Assembly (NCBI GenBank): GCA_964604165.1
Contig: CAZRYF010000014.1
Location: 13,868 to 77,867, forward strand
Source of the DNA: JAYZDK01 sp964604165
GTDB lineage: Bacteria; Myxococcota_A; UBA796; CAJQPC01
Length of the DNA: 64,000 bases
Direction: 5' to 3'
Every line of letters begins with the position of its first letter. Position 1 is the first letter of the stretch. Positions 17,343-26,063 of the stretch are shown here, piece after piece. The notes under the pieces are model-generated. The model was not told where the DNA came from, searched no databases, and saw only the letters and a list, made by a program, of their open reading frames with translations. The position numbers and the translations under genes are program-made.

Positions 17343-19223
17343 TCAGTTCCCGGTGCAGTCGTAGGTCAGCACCACCGTGTCCTGGATGCTGGAGGTGGCG
17401 CCATAGCAATCGGTGACACGCAGGCCCAGGGTCGCTGTTTCACTGGTGGTCACCCCATACTCCGTGGCGGGACCGGAAAGGGTCACAGTGGGACTCGCGA
17501 GGGTGGCATCGTCCAGGGTCGCCGTGCCATCCGCGGAGATCACCTCCCACTGCCAGGTCAGGCGCTCGTTGTCCACATCCGAGGAAAGAGACCCGTCCAA
17601 GACGAACGAAACGCTGTCACAGTCATCACAGGTCCAGGTGTAGTTGGAGGTAGAACAACTGGAACTCTCGCTGGTACTTTGGTCTGCGCCAGCATCCGGA
17701 TCCGGCTCGGAATTCGTGGCCCGGGTTTGAACCGCCAGGTTCAAGGTGTCTGGATAGGAGGGGGCCCCGCTGTCAGTCACGATCAGCTCCATGACATAGG
17801 TGCCAGCCACGTCGGCCTGAAAGACAGGCTGACCCTCTGTGTTCTCGACAATGTCCGCCGTGGTGGTGGCGGAGTTCACCGGCGCAGAATCCAACCGCCA
17901 GTCATAGGTCACCGCGTTTCCATCTGGATCCGAAGAGCCTGTGCCATCCAGGGTGATCTCGGTGCAGTGCTCGAGGGTCAACCCACTGTTCTCGCTGGCC
18001 ACCGCCACGGGCATGGTCTCCACCTCGCCATCGCAGTCGTTGTCGATGGTGCCGTCCACCTCGGGTGCGCCCGGGAAGGCCGAGGGGTCTGCATCATTGC
18101 AGTCCCCATCATCAATGCTGATGCCGTCCCCGTCGTGATCCCAGGTGCTGCAGCCCTCGTTGGCCCCACCCGGCGTGCCCATATCAGAAGTGGCGGCCCA
18201 GCGCTGGACAGATGCACACCACTGGTCAGAGGTGCCCACGACCCCCGCACCATAGCCCACAGGATCCAGGCTCATGCTGGCCCCCGCAGTGTCCGGCATC
18301 GTCAAGCCATCGTCCCAAGCGAGCGCTGCCACCACGAGACCTTCTCCCACGAGCTGTACCTGGTCTGACTCGTTCCCAAGGCTAATGTCCGCGTATTCGT
18401 AGTCCACGGCCACCCCACCGTTGACACTCTGGTTCTGCTCATTCCCAAAGACAAAGTAGGCACCGGGCTCTACAGTCAGGTCCGCCGACGAGAGCACCAG
18501 GTGCGACTCGCCTTCTCCCTCGCTCACGATCACCAGGCCGTTGAGCGACTGGGTGCTGGTCGATGGGTTGTAGACCTCGAACCACTCCCCCTTGCGATCC
18601 GTGACGCGATCCGGGTTGGACATGACCTCCACGATCTGCAGGACGCCAATTTCCCATGCGTTCTCGTCCACCACCCCATCACAGTCGTTGTCAGCTCCGT
18701 CGCCATCCACTTCTTCTGCGCCAGGGAACACCGCTGCGTCGTTGTCGTCACAGTCACCGCTGCAGCTGGTCACCCCGTCCGCATCCAAGTCAAAACCCTC
18801 GTCCACCTGGCCGTCGCCGTTGTTGTCCAGGCCATCACACCGCTCCTCACCCACGCAGTCCGCCACGCCATCCCCATCGGAGTCCGCATACCCCTCGTCC
18901 ACGTCGCCGTCGCCATCATTGTCAAGACCGTCACATTCCTCAAAGTCCTGGCAGTCCGCCACACCGTCCTGGTCCACATCCGGGTGCCCTTCGTCCACCA
19001 ACCCATTGCAGTTGTCATCGATGGCGTTGCAGGCTTCCGTCTGTCCCGGGTGGATGTCGGCGTTGTCATCATCACAGTCTCCATCCGCCGCGCTCACCCC
19101 ATCGCCATCATCATCTCCCAGTTGGACGACGCCGGTGTCCAGGGGTTTGGCGCCATCGGTCGTGATGCTTCCGCCATCACACCCAACACCCAGCAGAGCG
19201 AACACCATAATTATCGTGCGCAT
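17343..19223 (-). CDS. MopE / lamin-tail / PKD multidomain surface lipoprotein
   Basis: The start at ATG 19223 gives a signal ending L-G-V-G-C (Cys15); an upstream in-frame ATG adds 33 non-signal residues. In order: four Asp/Asn-rich MopE-type metal-binding units (such as GDCDDDNADIHPG and CNAIDDNCNGLVDEG); a lamin-tail domain (LQIVEVMSNPD ... GEWFEVYNPS); another MopE unit (GDCNDADPSAFPG); and two PKD-like domains (LDGTGSSDPDGNAVTYDW, LDGSLSSDVDNERLTWQW). This is a myxobacterial-type surface protein probably binding calcium or copper; the family knowledge covers metal binding, not a role. Eight or more cysteines suggest disulfides. Confidence 0.8.
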   Translation of the reverse strand: MRTIIMVFALLGVGCDGGSITTDGAKPLDTGVVQLGDDDGDGVSAADGDCDDDNADIHPGQTEACNAIDDNCNGLVDEGHPDVDQDGVADCQDFEECDGLDNDGDGDVDEGYADSDGDGVADCVGEERCDGLDNNGDGQVDEGFDLDADGVTSCSGDCDDNDAAVFPGAEEVDGDGADNDCDGVVDENAWEIGVLQIVEVMSNPDRVTDRKGEWFEVYNPSTSTQSLNGLVIVSEGEGESHLVLSSADLTVEPGAYFVFGNEQNQSVNGGVAVDYEYADISLGNESDQVQLVGEGLVVAALAWDDGLTMPDTAGASMSLDPVGYGAGVVGTSDQWCASVQRWAATSDMGTPGGANEGCSTWDHDGDGISIDDGDCNDADPSAFPGAPEVDGTIDNDCDGEVETMPVAVASENSGLTLEHCTEITLDGTGSSDPDGNAVTYDWRLDSAPVNSATTTADIVENTEGQPVFQADVAGTYVMELIVTDSGAPSYPDTLNLAVQTRATNSEPDPDAGADQSTSESSSCSTSNYTWTCDDCDSVSFVLDGSLSSDVDNERLTWQWEVISADGTATLDDATLASPTVTLSGPATEYGVTTSETATLGLRVTDCYGATSSIQDTVVLTYDCTGN

Positions 19224-19336
19224 GGATTTCCCTTGAGCGCCGAAAAACGCGCGGAGAGGTAGAAGAAACCTACCCCGGCGCCAAGCGGTGTGGCAACGAT
19301 TCTCGGGCCATCCTCCACTCACCTTCTCCGCTTTTC

Positions 19337-19364
19337 TTGACAGAAGGGCACCAAGCGATAGGTT
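19337..19364 (+). promoter_or_regulatory. sigma70-type promoter for tRNA-Gly(GCC)
   Basis: TTGACA at 19337-19342, 16-bp spacer, TAGGTT at 19359-19364, with the tRNA 13 bp further on. The -35 is perfect; the -10 is weak. Confidence 0.6.
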
Positions 19365-19377
19365 GGCCGGCGTTTCT

Positions 19378-19452
<75 letters not shown>

Positions 19453-19455
19453 TTC

Positions 19456-19490
19456 CGACGCCGCCCTTCCGGGGCGGCGTCGTTCTTTTT
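19456..19490 (+). terminator. strong intrinsic terminator after tRNA-Gly
   Basis: CGACGCCGCCC-TTCCG-GGGCGGCGTCG is a perfect 11-bp stem, followed by TTCTTTTT. It ends 13 bp before the stop of the convergent glycosyltransferase gene. Confidence 0.93.
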
Positions 19491-19503
19491 GGGGACGGAA
19501 ACC

Positions 19504-20685
19504 CTACCGCGCCCGTCCATCCAGAAAGGTCCTGCCCTTCCAACGGGCTTCCATGGAGACCATGGAACGTATCAGAATCCAGACAAACACGAGGTTCCCC
19601 AAGGGATGTGACAAGGCGTGCCAGCCGGATCGCCCATCCTCCCTCTCCAGGCGCCACCGAAAGAGAGGAACCAGGAGGCAGATGCCCGAAAGCCAGAGGA
19701 TCCAACCCGGTCCAAGGAGCTGCCACCCAAGCAGCCAGCGACAGAGCAACACGCCAGCCAAGGCCAAAAAGGGAAACAAGGTCCCCAGGAAGATGAACCC
19801 GATGGCGCTCAAGGCCACCGCTGGACGGCGCCCCATGCCCTCATACAGGTTCTTGGAGTACCCCTCGACAATGGCTCCCAAGGAGTCGTAGAGCCGAACA
19901 GAGAAAGCACCCGGGGCATGAAACAATCCACAGGAAAAGGCCCGCTGCTTGAACACCTTGGCCAGGCGCACATCCTCAAGAACCTCCGACTTCACGGCAC
20001 CATGCCCGCCGAGAGACTCGTAGGCAGACCGACGTACCAAGAGGAACTGGCCGTTGGCAAAGGCCACCGGCGACACGGTCTTGTTGGCTGCTTCCAGGTC
20101 CACGGCCCCGCGAATGAACCAGCCCACCACCGGCACCACCGCCACCTCCCAGAACCCCCGCAGGTCCCAGCTTCCAAAGAGAGACAGCAGATCCAGGGAC
20201 CGCTCCTCCATCTGCTCCATGGCAGCCCGGGCTGCCCAGGGAGAGAGCCGCACATCCGCATCCAAGAACAACAGAAGGTCCCCCGCGGCCTCCCCGGCGG
20301 CCCGCTGACAGGCCCAAGGCTTTCCCGCCCATCCCGCGGGGGGTGCGGTGCCTTGAATCAACCGAAACCGTGGGTGGCCCCCTCCTGCTTCCCTGGCGGC
20401 CGCGCCGGTGCCGTCTTCCGAACCGTCGTCCACCACGATGATTTCCAGGTTGGGATGGTCCGAGGCCAGAACGGCCTCCAAACAGGCACCAATGTTTCCC
20501 TCTTCGTTTCTGGCAGGGATACAGATCGACAACAAGGGAAGCTCGCCCTTTGACTTGGAGGGCTCCATGCGCCAGTCCCGCCCCCACTGGCCCACGGCAG
20601 CGACGAGCACCCCCCACAACAGCGTCCACAGGCCAAAGCCCATGCAAAGCAGGAGCTGGGAGAAACCGGGATCTCCCCAGCGCAT
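19504..20685 (-). CDS. family 2 glycosyltransferase, membrane-anchored
   Basis: ATG 20685 follows the stop of the upstream gene by 1 bp (TGACATG), giving 393 residues. An N-terminal membrane helix precedes a GT-A catalytic domain: LSICIPARNEEGNIG, VVDDGSEDGT, the metal-binding D-A-D in LFLDADVRL, and EDVRLAKVFKQRAF. Two or three C-terminal hydrophobic segments follow. It resembles GT2 enzymes acting on lipid or carotenoid acceptors, but the acceptor cannot be read. It is coupled to a beta-helix protein, so the pair probably serves one surface-glycan or glycolipid pathway (inference). Confidence 0.85.
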   Translation of the reverse strand: MRWGDPGFSQLLLCMGFGLWTLLWGVLVAAVGQWGRDWRMEPSKSKGELPLLSICIPARNEEGNIGACLEAVLASDHPNLEIIVVDDGSEDGTGAAAREAGGGHPRFRLIQGTAPPAGWAGKPWACQRAAGEAAGDLLLFLDADVRLSPWAARAAMEQMEERSLDLLSLFGSWDLRGFWEVAVVPVVGWFIRGAVDLEAANKTVSPVAFANGQFLLVRRSAYESLGGHGAVKSEVLEDVRLAKVFKQRAFSCGLFHAPGAFSVRLYDSLGAIVEGYSKNLYEGMGRRPAVALSAIGFIFLGTLFPFLALAGVLLCRWLLGWQLLGPGWILWLSGICLLVPLFRWRLEREDGRSGWHALSHPLGNLVFVWILIRSMVSMEARWKGRTFLDGRAR

Positions 20686-20686
20686 G

Positions 20687-21796
20687 TCAGGCCCCCCCCG
20701 GTCGAGAAACCACGTCTGGTGACACGAGGAGTGCTCCGGCGGGCACCACGCGGCCCGGTGCGATCCAGACCCCGCTTCCCACACGGGCCCCCGGACCAAG
20801 GCACACCCCGATCATCCCGAGGGGAACCGGAGCAAACCCCTCTCCCACGGGCACCCGCACCTCCCCGGTAAAGCCTTGATCCATCCCAAAGGCCCCGCGC
20901 TTGAGCTGGGCCTTGTCGCACACCACCGCCAGCTGAACCACGCCCCCCACCATGGCACCGGCACCCAAAACCGAGAACCGCACCATCGCCTGTCGCTGTA
21001 CTACAGCCCCCGGGCCCAGCACCGCCCCTTCACACAGCGCCTGCTCCTCCACCACAGCACCCGGTCCGAGAAGGGTGCCTCGAACCACTGCCCCCGCACC
21101 GATCCTGGCGCCACGCTCGAGAACACATCCCTCCACCACGGCGGAGGGATGAATGCGCACGTCTCTCTCTCTTGCGTTCAACGCGGAAGCAAGGTGCAGG
21201 GGGTCGATCGAGCCGGTACGGGCTGCGGTCCAGGCAAGCCCAAGGGCGCTTCGCACCGGGCGGGCCAACATGGTGCGGCTCCAGAGGCGCGGCCCAATGC
21301 CCAACAGCGCGGCCCAAAGCAGGTGAGACCAGTGCCGAACCGGTAGCAAGAGGTGATCCGACAGGGCAATTTCCTGGACTTGGGGACCGATCTCCGCGCG
21401 GAACACCCTCTCCTCCGGCACGATGTCCACCACGGGCGCCGCTGCAAGCCGCGCAACGGCATTCAGTTCCCCGCCGGGGGCCAGCCAACCAAAGGCCGGC
21501 ACCTCTCCCGGAAGGCCGCCCAACAGCGACCCGAGAGCCCCCCCCCAGCGAAAACGGGCGTCCCCCTCGACACCCACCGCAGCCTTCGCCAGGTGAACCA
21601 GGGCCTTGGAGAGCACGGCGCTTCCGCCAGGAACCACGAGGCAACCCTCCTGTGGAACGGAAGTGACCGCCACCATGCCCGCACCCGAAATGGCAACCGG
21701 GAGCGCCTCCGCCAGGGACACATCCCAGACTCGCAGGTCTCCAGCCGAGCCACAGCCCTCCACCAATCCATCCCAAGGGGTCACCAGGACCTTCAT
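20687..21796 (-). CDS. left-handed beta-helix protein, GlmU-like sugar nucleotidyl/acyltransferase relative
   Basis: A 369-residue protein from ATG 21796 (MKVLVTPWDG). The C-terminal half is an irregular left-handed beta-helix of hexapeptide repeats (IHPSAVVEGCVLERGARIGAGAVVRG, continuing VLGPGAVV, VLGAGAMV, CLGPGARVGSGVWIAPG). The N-terminal part resembles the degenerate nucleotidyl-transferase half of GlmU-like proteins, but I see no clear pyrophosphorylase signature (GXGTRMXXXXPK), so activity is uncertain. It is one base upstream of the glycosyltransferase gene and divergent from a small lipoprotein gene. Confidence 0.7.
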   Translation of the reverse strand: MKVLVTPWDGLVEGCGSAGDLRVWDVSLAEALPVAISGAGMVAVTSVPQEGCLVVPGGSAVLSKALVHLAKAAVGVEGDARFRWGGALGSLLGGLPGEVPAFGWLAPGGELNAVARLAAAPVVDIVPEERVFRAEIGPQVQEIALSDHLLLPVRHWSHLLWAALLGIGPRLWSRTMLARPVRSALGLAWTAARTGSIDPLHLASALNARERDVRIHPSAVVEGCVLERGARIGAGAVVRGTLLGPGAVVEEQALCEGAVLGPGAVVQRQAMVRFSVLGAGAMVGGVVQLAVVCDKAQLKRGAFGMDQGFTGEVRVPVGEGFAPVPLGMIGVCLGPGARVGSGVWIAPGRVVPAGALLVSPDVVSRPGGA

Positions 21797-21887
21797 GGAG
21801 CCAAGGTACCAGAGGGCAAGGCCCAAGGCACAGGGGCGCAGTGGCGCACCCTGGTGACAGGGATACAGGAGGTGCCTGGAGAACCCC

Positions 21888-22334
21888 ATGTACGCATCCA
21901 TCGCCCTTCTCGCCCTGACCGCTTGCGGAAACAAAGAAGCCTCACCCGAGGCCGGAGGCGAGCCCACGGCAGCCATCCCGTCGAACATTCCCGCGGACGC
22001 CATGTCCCAAGCCTACGCCGAGAAGCTGTTGGACCTGACATTGCGCAACTTCAAGCCCTCCGATGCCCTGGGCGGCGCTGTGCTCACCTACAACACCATG
22101 ACCTTCCGCCCCGACGGTAGCTGGCATGCAGCCGGATCCGTCGCCATTGGCGAAGACGCCATGGAGTGCAACGAGCAGGGCACCTGGCTCATGGAAGCCG
22201 CATCTTCTCAGACCACCGCCACCATGAGCTGGGGCATTGAGACCACGGATTGCGCCGGCCGAAAAGTCGGTGAGGAGCAACGGGTCCAGCTGAGCATCCT
22301 GGACAATGGCCAGTACAAGGTGCTGTTCCGGTAG
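21888..22334 (+). CDS. small lipoprotein
   Basis: A 148-residue protein with a good ribosome site (GGAG, 6 bp) and a signal ending A-L-T-A-C (Cys13). The mature part is about 135 residues with a strand-rich C-terminus (YNTMTFRPDGSWHAAG, ATMSWGIETTDCAG) reminiscent of a small lipocalin-like or META-type fold, but I cannot name it. It precedes gap by 45 bp on the same strand and may share its promoter. Confidence 0.65.
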   Translation: MYASIALLALTACGNKEASPEAGGEPTAAIPSNIPADAMSQAYAEKLLDLTLRNFKPSDALGGAVLTYNTMTFRPDGSWHAAGSVAIGEDAMECNEQGTWLMEAASSQTTATMSWGIETTDCAGRKVGEEQRVQLSILDNGQYKVLFR

Positions 22335-22379
22335 GAGGCGGTTAGAAGCGGGTGCCTTCCCCCCACTGCAGGAGCGCCC

Positions 22380-23396
22380 GTGTCTGTTCGCGTCGCTATC
22401 AACGGTTTCGGCCGCATCGGTCGGTGTGCCCTTCGGGCCGCCTGGAATGACCCCGAGATTGAATTCGTCCACATCAACGACCTGACCGGGGATCCGCTCC
22501 TGGCGCACCTCTTGTCCAACGACTCGGTGCACGGCCCGTTTGAGCCAACCGTCACTGCGGTGGACGGTGGCTTGGACATCGGCGGGACCTTTGTACCCAC
22601 CAGTGCGGAGCCAAACCCGGCGGACCTTCCCTGGCGAGAGCGCCAGGTGGACGTGGTCTTTGAGTGCACGGGTATTTTCACCGCCCGTGAAAAGGCGCAG
22701 GCGCACCTGGATGCCGGCGCCCACAAGGTCATCATCTCCGCACCGGCCAGCGGGGCAGACGCGACGATCTGTGTGGGGGTCAATGACGAGACCCTGGACG
22801 CAGAGCAGCACCACGTGGTGTCCAACGCCAGCTGCACCACCAACTGCCTCTCCCCTTTCGCCAAGGTCTTGAACGATGAGTTCGGCGTGGTGCAGGGGCT
22901 GATGACCACCATTCACGCCTACACCATGGACCAGAACCTCCTGGACGCACCGCACCGAAAGGGGGACTTCCGGCGGGCCCGGGCCGCCGGCCTGAACATG
23001 GTGCCCACCAGTACCGGGGCTGCCAAAGCCGTGGGCATGGTCCTTCCCGAGCTGGCAGGAAAGCTCAACGGCATGGCGATTCGCGTTCCCACCCCGAACG
23101 TCTCCCTCGTGGACCTCGTGGTCGACCTGGAGAAGGCGACGACCGCCGAGGCGATCAACGCGGCGTTTGCCGCAGCCGCAGCCGGCCCCATGAAGGGGGT
23201 TCTCGAGGCCTCCACGGCGCCCCTGGTGTCCAGCGATCTCGTGGGCAACCCCCACTCCTCCATTGTGGACACCCAGCTGACCATGATGATGGGGCCACAC
23301 ACGGCCAAGGTCTTGTCCTGGTACGACAACGAGTGGGGCTTCTCCAACCGCCTGGCGGATCTGGCCCGCCTGCTCTTTGGATTGGAACGCCGATGA
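22380..23396 (+). CDS. gap: glyceraldehyde-3-phosphate dehydrogenase, type I
   Basis: A 338-residue enzyme from GTG 22380 after AGGAG. It oxidises glyceraldehyde 3-phosphate to 1,3-bisphosphoglycerate. NAD-binding INGFGRIGR is at the N-terminus, the nucleophile is Cys152 in SNASCTTNC, and the region TTIHAYTMDQ ends with WYDNEWGFSNR. It is first of the overlapping gap-pgk-tpiA set; the pgk ATG overlaps its stop by 4 bp. Confidence 0.97.
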   Translation: MSVRVAINGFGRIGRCALRAAWNDPEIEFVHINDLTGDPLLAHLLSNDSVHGPFEPTVTAVDGGLDIGGTFVPTSAEPNPADLPWRERQVDVVFECTGIFTAREKAQAHLDAGAHKVIISAPASGADATICVGVNDETLDAEQHHVVSNASCTTNCLSPFAKVLNDEFGVVQGLMTTIHAYTMDQNLLDAPHRKGDFRRARAAGLNMVPTSTGAAKAVGMVLPELAGKLNGMAIRVPTPNVSLVDLVVDLEKATTAEAINAAFAAAAAGPMKGVLEASTAPLVSSDLVGNPHSSIVDTQLTMMMGPHTAKVLSWYDNEWGFSNRLADLARLLFGLERR

Positions 23397-24574
23397 ACTT
23401 CCGAACCCTGGACGATCTGGACGTAAGCGGCCGACGGGTCCTGCTGCGGCTGGACCTGAACGTCCCCCTGCAGGACGGGGCCATCGCCGATGACACGCGC
23501 ATTACCGCGGCGATGCCCACGATCGCTGCCCTCCTGGAGGGGGGGGCACGGTTGATCATCTGTTCGCATCTCGGCCGGCCCAGGGGCCAGAAGGTCCCAG
23601 CCCTGAGCCTGGAGCCCGTGGCCATGCGCCTGGCGGAGGTCTTGGATGCAGAGGTGTGGTTTGCACACGACCCGGCCGGGGACGACGTGGAGTACCTGTC
23701 CAGGGAGCTCGCTGACGGCGGTGTGCTGGTCGTGGAGAACCTTCGGTTTCGCCGGGGGGAGGAGACCAACAGCCCCGATTTCGCCGCAAAGCTGGCCAAA
23801 CTGGCCGATGTCTATGTCAACGATGCGTTCGGCACCTTGCACAGAAGCCATGCCTCCGTGGATGCGGTGGTGGAGCACTTTGAAGAGGCCGCGGTGGGGC
23901 CCTTGATCCAGTCAGAACTGGAGGCCTTGGCCCAACTCAATGACAGCCCCAAGCGCCCCTACGTAGGGATTCTCGGAGGCGTGAAGGTTTCGGACAAAAT
24001 CGGGGTGATCGAGTCCCTCATGGGCCGGGTGGATGCCCTGCTTATCGGTGGAGCCATGGCATACACCTTCCTGAAGGCCCAAGGTGTCGAGGTGGGGGAT
24101 TCCCTGGTGCAGGAGGAGAAACTCCTCTTGGCCAAGCGCATGTTGGAGCGATGTGCGGGCAAGGGGGTCAAGGTCTTTCTGCCAACAGACCACGTGGCGG
24201 CCACCGACCTGGACGGCGAGGCCACGGTCACCAAGGAGTTGTCCGAGGGAATGCGGGCCTTTGATATCGGCCCGGAGACCGTGAACCTCTTCGGCAACGT
24301 AGTGGCCCGTGCGTCCACGGTGTTCTGGAATGGGCCCATGGGTGTGGCAGAGCGAGACGCTTTTGCAGGGGGCACTCGGGGCATGGCCGAGGCCGTGGCC
24401 AGCGCGGATGCCTACACGGTGATCGGCGGTGGTGACTCGGCAGCAGCGGTAAAGCGCCTCGGGTTGACCGAGAAGTTCTCCCACATCTCCACAGGCGGAG
24501 GCGCCGCCCTTCAGCATATTGAGGGACGTCCCCTTCCCGGCCTGGAGGCTTTGGCCAAGAGAGGTGCCTCGTGA
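23393..24574 (+). CDS. pgk: phosphoglycerate kinase
   Basis: A 393-residue kinase making ATP from 1,3-bisphosphoglycerate. It starts MNFRTLDDLDVSGRRVLLRLDLNVPL at ATG 23393, overlapping gap; a longer frame from 23333 lies inside gap. Seen: LDLNVPL, ICSHLGRPRG, ENLRFRRGEE, VNDAFGTLHRSHAS, GGAMAYTFL, WNGPMGVAE and the nucleotide loop GGGDSAAAV. Full length. Confidence 0.97.
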   Translation: MNFRTLDDLDVSGRRVLLRLDLNVPLQDGAIADDTRITAAMPTIAALLEGGARLIICSHLGRPRGQKVPALSLEPVAMRLAEVLDAEVWFAHDPAGDDVEYLSRELADGGVLVVENLRFRRGEETNSPDFAAKLAKLADVYVNDAFGTLHRSHASVDAVVEHFEEAAVGPLIQSELEALAQLNDSPKRPYVGILGGVKVSDKIGVIESLMGRVDALLIGGAMAYTFLKAQGVEVGDSLVQEEKLLLAKRMLERCAGKGVKVFLPTDHVAATDLDGEATVTKELSEGMRAFDIGPETVNLFGNVVARASTVFWNGPMGVAERDAFAGGTRGMAEAVASADAYTVIGGGDSAAAVKRLGLTEKFSHISTGGGAALQHIEGRPLPGLEALAKRGAS

Positions 24575-25344
24575 GTCGCCGCATGCTGATTGCCGGCAAC
24601 TGGAAGATGAACCGGGGCCCAGAAGACGCGGAGGCTCTCGCGAGAGAGCTCAAGGGCGCCTTGTCCGATGTGGAGGCCGTGGACACCTTGGTGGCGCCGC
24701 CCTTTGTTTCCATTGTGGGCGTTGTTTCGCGCCTGAAACACACCGGCACCCTCGTGGCTGGCCAGGACCTGCACACGGAGGTTTCTGGAGCGTTTACAGG
24801 GGCGGTTTCAGGCGAAATGCTCCGCCAGGCCGGGTGCACCCACGTGTTGGTGGGCCATTCCGAGCGCAGGCACGTTTTTGGGGACACAAACGAGGTGGTG
24901 GGAAAGAAGGTTCAAGCGGCCCTTGCGGCGGGACTTGTGCCCATTCTGTGCCTGGGGGAGACCCTGGAGGAACGGGATGCCGGCCAGGTGGATGCGGTGG
25001 TGCACGGGCAGCTGGCGGCGGGTCTTGCGGGACTACACTCCGACCAGGTAGCGACCCTGGTGCTGGCCTATGAGCCGGTTTGGGCAATTGGGACCGGGCG
25101 TACGGCCTCCCCCGAGCAGGCCCAGGAAGTCCACGCCAGCATTCGCTGCTGGCTCGCGGAAAACCACCCGGACTACGTGGCACAGCAGATGCGAATCCTC
25201 TACGGAGGCTCGGTGAAGCCGGGCAACGCTGCAGATCTACTGGGCCAACCCGACATCGATGGCGCTCTCGTTGGAGGCGCAGCCCTCGATGCAGCCTCTT
25301 TCTCGGCGATCGCGCAAGCGGCGCCAAGTCTAATCTCAAAGTAG
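24571..25344 (+). CDS. tpiA: triosephosphate isomerase
   Basis: A 257-residue TIM barrel interconverting DHAP and glyceraldehyde 3-phosphate. It starts at GTG 24571, overlapping the pgk stop by 4 bp. Seen: N-terminal AGNWKMN with catalytic Lys, His in VGHSERR, catalytic Glu in AYEPVWAIGTG, and the phosphate loop YGGSVKPGN with GALVGGA. secG follows after 9 bp. Confidence 0.97.
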   Translation: MSRRMLIAGNWKMNRGPEDAEALARELKGALSDVEAVDTLVAPPFVSIVGVVSRLKHTGTLVAGQDLHTEVSGAFTGAVSGEMLRQAGCTHVLVGHSERRHVFGDTNEVVGKKVQAALAAGLVPILCLGETLEERDAGQVDAVVHGQLAAGLAGLHSDQVATLVLAYEPVWAIGTGRTASPEQAQEVHASIRCWLAENHPDYVAQQMRILYGGSVKPGNAADLLGQPDIDGALVGGAALDAASFSAIAQAAPSLISK

Positions 25345-25353
25345 GAGGACACC

Positions 25354-25821
25354 ATGGGTCTCTTCATCACGATCCTGCACGTGACCCTGTGCCTGATTCT
25401 CATTCTCATCATTCTGCTGCAGCCCTCCAAGGGCTCAGACGTGGGTGCTGCATTCGGCGGGGGTTCTTCCTCCTCCATGTTCGGCCCCCGTGGTGCAGGC
25501 AGCATGCTCTCTCGGGCCACCACGGTGGTGGCGGTGCTCTTCATGTTCACCTCCATCACGCTGGCGCTGCGCTCGACCCCTGAGCACCTGTCCGAGGATG
25601 CCCTCAAGCAGGGAACGCTCGGTGGCGGGCTGGAAGACATCGACCTGGGAATTCAAGCGCCAGAACCAGAGGCCGATGCACCCGCTGTGGAGTCGGCCCC
25701 GACCCTGGAGGTGGAGAGCCTTGGAGACGGAGAAACCCTGGATCCGGCAGGAGGCGACCTGGCGCCGGAGTCCATTGGAGTCCCGGACGAGGACAGTGTT
25801 CCCACGGATGGGGGCGAGTGA
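25354..25821 (+). CDS. secG: preprotein translocase subunit SecG with acidic C-terminal extension
   Basis: A 155-residue protein. Two membrane helices (about 2-22 and 54-75) flank the SecG loop LLQPSKGSDVGAAFGGGSS and GSMLSRAT. The remaining about 80 residues are Glu/Asp/Pro-rich and absent from typical 75-110-residue SecG. It is the last gene of the gap-pgk-tpiA-secG unit, a common arrangement, and partners secY and secE further along this window. Confidence 0.92.
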   Translation: MGLFITILHVTLCLILILIILLQPSKGSDVGAAFGGGSSSSMFGPRGAGSMLSRATTVVAVLFMFTSITLALRSTPEHLSEDALKQGTLGGGLEDIDLGIQAPEPEADAPAVESAPTLEVESLGDGETLDPAGGDLAPESIGVPDEDSVPTDGGE

Positions 25822-25831
25822 TTTCGGCTGC

Positions 25832-25860
25832 TTGACATGGTCCAAGCGGGGCCATACATG
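25832..25860 (+). promoter_or_regulatory. sigma70-type promoter for tRNA-Leu
   Basis: TTGACA at 25832-25837, 17-bp spacer and TACATG at 25855-25860, 11 bp before the tRNA. It lies directly after the secG stop. Confidence 0.7.
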
Positions 25861-25871
25861 GCCGCCGTTGT

Positions 25872-25956
<85 letters not shown>

Positions 25957-26063
25957 CCCCCCTCTCCAGAGCCTCCCCCCCGGGAGGCTTTGATGATCTC
26001 AAGGACTGGACGGGCACCGGACGCGTGGGTACAGGACTCGCCACCCAACCCCGGAGAGTGCCC

